Assembly: GCA_038025085.1 (NCBI GenBank)
Contig: CM076140.1
Coordinates: 17,256,001-17,320,000 of the forward strand
Source: Tetragonia tetragonoides
Lineage: Eukaryota > Streptophyta > Magnoliopsida > Caryophyllales > Aizoaceae
Length of the DNA: 64,000 bases
Direction: 5' to 3'
A program made the position numbers and the translations under genes. The notes under the pieces were generated by a model. That model was not told the origin of the DNA, ran no database searches, and was given only the letters and a program-made list of their open reading frames with translations. The stretch's first letter is position 1. The number at the start of each line of letters is the position of its first letter. Of this stretch, positions 57,292-64,000 are shown piece after piece.

Positions 57292-57739
57292 TGGTTTTTT
57301 GGTAAAAAGACTCAACTACCCTTTCACTTAACCCTCTTTGTTTCTGTGAATCAACCCAATGTCCTCTCCCTTTCCCCATTAACTTTCTCTCTCCTGACCA
57401 CACAACCTAGAACCCATCCCCAGTAGACTCGCCGGAGACGGCGAATGTCGCCGATTTCCGGCAAGTTTCCGCACACCTCTATTCTCTCGTGCTCTCTCTC
57501 TCTCTCCGATCCCTCTCCTCATCCCCATAACTGAAAACGAATTTTATAAACAAGAACTATACCCCAACTTTTAGATCTGGTAATTTTGATTTGGTTTGGG
57601 TGGTGGTCAGTGGGTTTGGTTTCAGTTTGGTTGGGTGGTGGGTTTTGTGGGATTTGGGTGTCGGTGGTGGATTTCGTGGGGTTTGGGTGTCAATGGCGGT
57701 GGTCGGTGGTTTCCTAGTCGGTAGTGGTGGTGGTTGGTT

Positions 57740-57776
<37 letters not shown>

Positions 57777-57912
57777 GTGGGATTTGGTGGGGTGGGGACG
57801 TGAGAGAGATGACAGGAGTACAACTTATGCGACAGAACATTGAACTCTTCCACAGTTAAGACTCGAACCTCTACTACCCATATTTGTCTCTTATCTATAA
57901 GTATAAGAGTGG
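57292..57912. other. CT-rich leader-like DNA and GA/GT repeats
   Basis: Includes CGCCGGAGACGGCGAATGTCG and CTCTCTCTCT, resembling a plant 5' UTR, then a GGTGGT-rich block and a (GA)n tract at 57739-57769. No coherent coding region follows. Confidence 0.35.
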
Positions 57913-58615
57913 TGTTATGTCCAACACTGTGTGTTGGAACAGTAGAACCACACAGTTGGGGGTCCTCAACAAAAGAAATTTGAACTGGTTATTACAAATT
58001 TGTTGGTAGCGGTAAGGAAATAAGTGGGAGAGTAATTGATCTTTTCTGTGGGATCAACATATTTGTTATTTGATTCTGTATAGTCGTTGTGCTGCTCAAC
58101 TTGTCAATCGAATGCATATCCAAGTAAGGGTTAATAATAAATGTTGTGATGCTTGTGATGAACCAATTAATAGTCTAAGTCTAGGTTCTTAAATCTGATT
58201 TTGCATGTGAATTATGTCTTTTTTAAATTATTAAGCAAACTTGAGTTAGTAGAGGCCGTCATAAACGAGCGAGTTGGGTGCCTAACATCTTCTCACCTCG
58301 TACCTTCGCCCCCGAACCTATTATTCTTGGGTACTTATATGTTTTATATAAGCGGGAATCTTTCTAAAAACATGATTAGTTCATTTATCGCGCTATTGGG
58401 TTGTCTCTTCGGATTGTCCCTTCGATAAGACGCCGATAGCAGATTTCTGACCTCTTTCATGGTTTTTATTCAATTCAAGTATTTTCAAAAGCTTTTCTAA
58501 CTCGATGGTCCCTTGAACTTATCTAAGCCCCCAACTGGCAAATTTTCTATAAGGACACACTCCGTGGAACAAGGTGGAAAATCCCGGGTCCTTACAATGG
58601 CGATTCAACTGGGGA
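57913..58615 (+). mobile_element. Ty3/gypsy LTR and primer-binding site (Tat/Ogre-like)
   Basis: TGGCGATTCAACTGGGGA (58598-58615) resembles the primer-binding site seen in Tat/Ogre-type gypsy elements (TGGCGACTCCGCTGGGGA as I recall). The sequence before it ends ...GGTCCTTACA, fitting an LTR end at 58596. A TG start is proposed at 57913 (TGTTATGTCCAACAC) but is not proven without a second LTR. Confidence 0.55.
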
Positions 58616-59600
58616 TTTATTTAGTAGGGTGAGACTCGAACATCAAGTTTGCTTATTTGTTTAATAACATGTTCCATATTTTTGCATCATTTGTATGTGC
58701 TTTGGCACAACCTTTTGACCCTTATCGACCCTCGAGGAAGTTTGTGTCGCAACTCGTGGATAACTCGTATATCTAAAGGAATATGCAGTTGTCCTTATCG
58801 TGCAAATCGACGCTTCCTCACCCATAACTCATCAATCTTTGTTGATGAAAATAATTACAATTGATGTGTCGACCATCCGCCGACCGGAAATTGTAATTTG
58901 TCGTGGTAACCTCACAGGAGCCAAAAGCCTCTAACCCACATTCGTGCATCCGCTTGCTTGTTGTGCATGTGTCGTTGTAATGCCCGTTTGATGACATGTT
59001 TGCCTGTAAACTGCACTGTTATTATGCTTGCATGAATGCATGAATACCTTGATTATGTGCCAACATGTACTTACGTGCTAGGAGTCATTCCTTTTATTTT
59101 AGCTAGTTCCTAGTGCCCGAAGATGGTGTGAGAATTCAATTCAATGAACACTCATCATTTCCCCAATGATATATTCTAAAAAGTCATGAACAATTTTCTA
59201 GGATCTTTTTAGTAAAAAAGAAAGAGTCAGTCTTCCAATTTTCCCTTTCTCTTTTCCTATTTCTTTATTTTTCTTTTTTTTTCGATGTAATTCAGATTCG
59301 GTCAAAAAAAAATGGAATAACAAAAAAAAAACAAAACGGCAAAATAAAAAAAGGCTGCCGAAAACAAAAAAAAAAAATCGAGAAATTTTTAAGTAAAAAA
59401 AAAGGCCGAAATTCCTTTTTGTTTTATTTTATCCCGTTTTTTCATTTTCTTTGAGTCTAGAAAAATATAAACTAGGATGGTCCATCTTTTTCTATTTTCG
59501 TTCATTTTTCTTTAATGTTAGGGAAATAATTGGGCATTTAGGCTTAAGGACTTTTCTCTTTTAGGACAATGCACCTTCTATATGTGGCAACCTTTCATTA
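58616..59600 (+). other. Gypsy leader region
   Basis: Noncoding leader between the primer-binding site and gag. The 59270-59430 part is extremely A-rich with repeated AAAAAAA tracts. Confidence 0.45.
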
Positions 59601-59649
59601 GATGAGAGTCTCATGGTTTTTCTTGTTACTAAGTGCTCCGTGCTTCCTA

Positions 59650-60430
59650 TTCAGGATAGGGTCCGAAGAAGAAAGATTTGGCTGGGGTTCGATTCATTTT
59701 TCTACTATACCTTGATTCAAGCCACCTTGATCGCATCATGATCAGAACAGTCCAAGAGTATCTGGTCGAGATGACTGACCAAATGGATAGGTTGGAAGCC
59801 GACATCACCAACATTAAGTCAAGACAGTTGTGGGACACACCAATGTTTGTCCCTTCGTCTGAGAACCGGAAATTCGTGACTCCAGGAAAGCCTGATCCTG
59901 TTCCCCAAGGGCCAGAAAAGAAATGTAAGAGCGACGAATCTTCCTCCAATGTCTCATCAAGGGAATACTACGTACCCCGGAATAAGCCTAACAGGAATTT
60001 CTCTCCATTGGGAATAACCCTCACCCTAGCTTTCGAGAGATTAGTAGACAAAGACATACTCCGACCCATAAGACCCACTCCAGAACAAAGTACCAAGGGT
60101 CGTAACTGGAAAGAAGGCGATTACTGCAAGTATCACCAAGGGAAAGGGCATGACACAAATGACTGTTGGGCCCTTAAACACATCATCCAGACAACATAGA
60201 GAATGACACACTACCATTGCCTAAAGCTGAAGAACCCGGAAGTTTTGGCAACCTCCTAGGTGTTATCAACCATATTACGATTGAGGAGCCAAAGATTACT
60301 CTCACCTCATATATGATGAGGAGGTCACCTTGACTTCCCAAAAATCCTATGAAGAAGAACCAGATATAAAATGCGACAAAACAGGGAATGACGAAAATCA
60401 AATACAAGAAAGTCTGGCTCGTATACATGC
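59650..60430 (+). pseudogene. Ty3/gypsy gag fragment
   Basis: Encodes a gag C-terminus: SPLGITLTLAFERLVDKDIL, then a CCHC-like knuckle CKYHQGKGHDTNDCWALKHI, then after a TAG ENDTLPLPKAEEPGSFGNLL. These match plant Tat/Athila-type gag (FTPLxMTLxxAFERL, CEYHQxxGHxTxxC). No protease or RT follows: the sequence switches at about 60425 to the repeat shared with the SEC6 locus. The frame is interrupted. Confidence 0.8.
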
Positions 60431-60880
60431 ATGAGCCTATGCTAAGTGATTACATCTGTTGGCATACCTGTTCAATCTTAAAATCCTTTGCTTCCAAAGT
60501 GGCAAAATGAATTAGAGGGAGGTGAAGTGCGTAGTTTCTACATCTAATCTAGTAACCTCGTTCTTGTACTAATAAAGATTCCCTGGCTTCTATGAGGGAC
60601 CCAGTTACTGTTAATTGTATTCCTTGTACACTCAGTATATACAAAAAATATTCACATCTTACTGTGGCTTCTAAAATCAAACTCTGAATTCCAACAGTTT
60701 ACACATGAAACATGTTTCTGAGTAACTAGCAGTGAAGTAACCGTCCTGGATATATATATACTCCCTCAGCCTGGACTTAGTTGTCACGTATATTTTGAGA
60801 TGTTCGAAAAAAATACTCTTTTTAAATTTATAACAAATTGTACTTACGATCCAAAGAGAAGGGGGAGTGTACAAGCAAAA
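60421..60880. repeat. ~460-bp repeat, copy 2
   Basis: The counterpart of 35871-36330, differing by scattered substitutions and small indels. Includes the left part of the Stowaway-like MITE at 60761-60932. Confidence 0.85.
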
Positions 60881-60932
60881 TTTAAATTTGACAGGAAAAC
60901 ACAAGGTGACAACTAAATCTTGACGGAGGGAG
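60759..60932. mobile_element. Stowaway-type MITE
   Basis: Starts CTCCCTCAGCCTGGACTTAG and TTGTCACG. It ends GTGACAACTAAATCTTGACG then GAGGGAG, forming imperfect terminal inverted repeats over about 30 bp. TA precedes the left end. Length 172 bp. A truncated copy is at 36212-36320. Confidence 0.8.
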
Positions 60933-62178
60933 TGTTTGATTAATAGTAAACGATTGTGGACTAGGGCTTCTCCTTTGATGGGATGACTACTGCATGGCAC
61001 ATTCTGTTTTACAATGTCTCAACTTCCCTTTACTACACATCCTGCAAATGTTCAACCTTGTCATTATCCAGTTCATTTCAGTTTACTAGTCAGGAAAATC
61101 CAGAGAGCAAGCAGCATAGCATTAGAAACCGGAAGCAATCCCTCCCGCCTCCGCGCCGTACATCCCCACTCTTTCAAAGGAAAAGTTATTGATTAGTGAT
61201 GAAGACATCTGCTGGAAAACTTTGAGAAATTAAATCAGAGTTGATTGAACTAACTCTGACATTTTCCTTTCCCATGAACCTTTCTAACTGAATACATAGA
61301 AAGGGCAATTATGTTTATTAGCAGGAGTGACTCTTTGACCAATGGTACTCAACTGTACTGGAGGTAAAGGGCATAATTTGTTTCCCCTTTTGACTCTACC
61401 TTTTAACTTACTTGGTGCCGCTGTCACATAGTTCAATAAAAGTCCCTCCACACAGCCCTGGGGATGGGATGGAGAACTAAGCATGAATTCGAACATTCAG
61501 ATGCTGACTGCTGAAACGTCTTTGAGTGTAAGCGTGCCCCCAGCTACAGAGAGAAATGTAAAGAGAGATAAATGTAAAGAGACAAAGCAGAGAAGCGGCA
61601 TTGGTCGGGACAGTGTCCCTCCCGGATATCCAGCAGTATTGAGGATCTTTGTAATTAGACGTTTTCTCCAAGTCCTCCTAATTTGTAACTTTGTTTCCAC
61701 TTTATTAATATAATATTTTCTAATATAAATATAATTAATCTGAAGTTTATACCTAGTTATTTTTGTATCTGATTTAGACCAGTGTGACATTTTAACTTGT
61801 CATCACTCATGAAGTATGCGTAAATATGTTGTACTTATGTTAAGAGTGTCCATCGACAATAATTGCGTGGTACTTGAACTGAACTTGCTCTATTACAAAT
61901 TTTACATAGGCCACATATGCAAGCCAAGATCACGAGGCAACATGATTAGCAGCAACTCAAGCTCATAGGCCACATATTGCTTCATTTCTTAGAGTCGTCA
62001 AATGTAATAATGACTCTAGGTTAAATCACATTCCTATTATGTGCAATTATGTAATTATCTAATTCTTATCTTGTTTTTCACCTTCGTGAAATTTGGCTAA
62101 ATATGCATTTTTCCTGCCATGTTATCCTTTGTACTAATCTTTTATGATATGGCTATTTGCAGGTACATTGGAGAAAAA
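60933..62178. other. Unassigned DNA
   Basis: No gene or element recognised. Short open frames on both strands around 61480-61790 overlap each other and carry no motif. Confidence 0.4.
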
Positions 62179-62474
62179 TGTTAGGTTTTTGATGTAGGAT
62201 ATTAGGCTAGGTAATTGTATGTTGGAGGAAGAGAGAATGCTAAGAGAGATGTGGAAAGATGATTGTATTGCTTGATACTCAAAATGCTTTACATCACCCC
62301 TATTTATAGTGGTGTAGGGTGGTACACTTTTCTCTAGATCTTTCTATGTCTAGAGTCTTCTTCATAATTATCCTAGACTATTATTCTAGATATTTCTAGG
62401 TAGACATTTGTCTAGATCTTTCTAGGCACTAAGCTTAGATATTGTTTACATGATTTTTCTAGATTATTCTAACA
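62179..62474 (-). mobile_element. Copia 3' LTR, 296 bp
   Basis: The reverse complement starts TGTTAGAATAATCTAG and ends AAAACCTAACA. On its strand it is preceded by the polypurine tract TTAGGGGGAGTG, which directly follows the end of pol. The interior has repeated TCTAGA/TAGATC motifs. Confidence 0.85.
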
Positions 62475-64000
62475 CTCCCCCTAATCTAGAAAAATCTTGA
62501 ACTCCAAGTTGTTCTCTGAAGTGCATGAATTTTTTTGGTGGTAATGCCTTGGTAAATATGTCTGCGAGTTGCTCCCCCGTCTTGCAGAATTGTAACTCGA
62601 TCTCCTGTTGTTCAACCAACTCTCGTTGAAGTCAATTCCTGGTTGCTGTGAGTAGCCTTTCGCGACGAGCCGGGCCTTCAATTTGTGGATGGAGCCATCT
62701 TCATTGTGCTTGATCTTGTAAACCCATTTGAGGCCTATTATGTCTTTCTCTTCGGGTCTGTCTACGAGCTCCCATGTGTCATTCTTCTCGATCATTCTCA
62801 TCTCCTCGGTCATGGCTTCGATCCATTTATCTTCTTTTGCTGCTTCTTGGAAGTTTTGTGGCTCACTGGCAAATAATGCAAATTCCGAGGTTGTTTGATT
62901 GCATTGATAATCTTCCAAGTAAGCCGGAGGGTGACGATCTCGTTGTGAGCGGCGCACTGGTTGAGGAGAATTTGTGAGACTTGATATTGGAGATGAATTT
63001 GGTGAGTTCGGGCCTGTTGGAATCCTCGGAGATGAAGGTGCTTCTCCTTGATCACGAACTCCCTGAGAAGAGCTAGATGGAGAATATTCTTCTATGGCTG
63101 GCTGCGGAGCTTGTTCGGTCCATCTCCATTCTGCAACTTCATCGAATATGACGTCTCTTGAAATGATCAACTTCTTGGACTCAGGCTTGTAGAGGCGGTA
63201 TCCTTTTGATTCATCACTGTATCCAATAAAGATACATTTTTCTCCCTTTTCATCCATTTTTTCTCGGTTCTCCTTTGGAATGTGGGAATAGGCAACTCAC
63301 CCAAAAATTCTAAGGTGCTCAATTACGGGCTTTCTTTTGTACCAAGCCTCGTAGGGTGTCATATCCTGAACCGCCTTTGTTGGAGATCTGTTTAGAATAT
63401 AAACAGCTGTATGGACGGCTTCAGCCCAAAAGTATTTGGGCAAATTTTTTGCTTGTAGCATGCTGCGGGCCATTTCTGCAATTGTTCTATTTTTTCTTTC
63501 CGCTACACCATTTTGTTGAGGTGTGCGTCTTACGGTCAATTCTCTTCTGATTCCATGCTTCTTACAAAAGCTAAGGAATCTAGTGCTTGTGAATTCTCCT
63601 CCACGATCTGTTCTAAGAGTTTTAAGAGGATATCCACTTTGTTTTTCCATGAGAGCCTTGAATTGGACAAAGAATGAGAATGCCTCTGATTTATACTTTA
63701 AAAAATATACCCACATCATGCGGGTATAGTCATCCACAAATAGAAGAAAATATCTTCTACCGCCAATAGAGTTGTTCTTGGCTGGGCCCCAAATATCTGC
63801 ATGAACAAGCTCTAACGGAGCCTTGGCCCTCCAAGACGTCTTAGGAAATGGCAATCTATGCATTTTTCCATAAATACAACCTTCACATATTTTCTTTTCA
63901 TCATTTATTGGGGGAAGGCCAATCACCATTTCCTTTTGATTTAAGAGTTTTAGACTCTTGTAGTGTAAGTGCCCGAATCTCCAATGCCACAATGTAGAAT
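62475..64000 (-). pseudogene. Copia pol: integrase plus truncated RT, continues off the right edge
   Basis: Minus strand, in order: gag-pre-integrase (WHWRFGHLHYKSLKLL, with C-x2-C in CEGCIYGK), then the integrase core with catalytic residues in HADIWGP, TDRGGEFTS and TPQQNGVAERKNRT. After LRIFG a TGA (63297-63299) replaces the usual Cys; the frame then resumes AYSHIPKENREK and CIFIGYSDESKGYRLY. RT starts with DTWELVDRPEEKDIIGLKWV and KARLVAKGYSQQPGIDFNE. It then breaks at about 62615 and joins directly, out of frame, to the RNase H end (QLADIFTKALPPKKF, GVQDFSRLGGVLE). The RT catalytic and RNase H cores are deleted. The 5' half lies beyond the window. Confidence 0.9.

Noticed and set aside
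57557..57853. Pro/Thr-rich minus-strand frame resembling an extensin
   Set aside because: It arises from a GGTGGT and GA repeat block, with no signal peptide and no SPPPP pattern.

Overview
This window is nuclear DNA from a flowering plant, almost certainly a eudicot. It has spliced plant genes with GT-AG introns, long AT-rich introns and intergenic DNA, and copia, gypsy, LINE, SINE, hAT, Harbinger and Stowaway-type elements in several nested layers. I see no bacterial operon, no CRISPR array and no rRNA or intact tRNA gene. The species cannot be named from the sequence alone.

Four ordinary host loci stand out. (1) A single-exon nuclear group II intron maturase (nMAT2-like) lies on the minus strand at 1763-3979. 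(2) A complete 12-exon gene for the bifunctional purine enzyme AICAR transformylase/IMP cyclohydrolase lies on the minus strand at 6766-16001. All exon phases close to give a 608-residue protein. (3) A decayed copy of the exocyst subunit SEC6 is spread over 20876-35803 on the plus strand. Recognisable exons remain, but there are internal deletions, a frameshift, a lost splice donor and many transposon insertions. (4) An intact F-box protein gene lies on the minus strand at 39141-40466. Smaller host pieces are a single arogenate/prephenate dehydratase exon with good splice sites (51021-51113, minus), an unidentified two-exon coding segment (36383-36921, plus) and an unidentified open frame leaving the left edge (1-540, minus).

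The rest is mostly a transposon graveyard. 16.6-19.5 kb holds a Stowaway MITE, two inverted copia LTRs around a Harbinger transposase fragment, and a SINE with a perfect 16-bp target duplication. 27.2-28.6 kb is a palindrome of two head-to-head copia 3' ends. 43-54 kb is a LINE/hAT complex: a defective hAT transposon (45214-47444), a related non-autonomous copy (47570-48635) with an exact 8-bp duplication inside a LINE, and a different hAT-type element (49680-50414). 57.9-60.4 kb carries the 5' part of a Ty3/gypsy element, followed by a ~460-bp segment also found in the SEC6 locus. The right edge is the 3' part of a copia element whose RT/RNase H is internally deleted.

The maturase (mitochondrial intron splicing), the purine enzyme (plastid purine synthesis) and the F-box protein (ubiquitin ligase adaptor) are independent neighbours, and nothing suggests a cluster. 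The main story is genome dynamics: dated nesting, palindromic LTR structures, and insertions tolerated in introns of a working gene while a neighbouring gene copy was destroyed.
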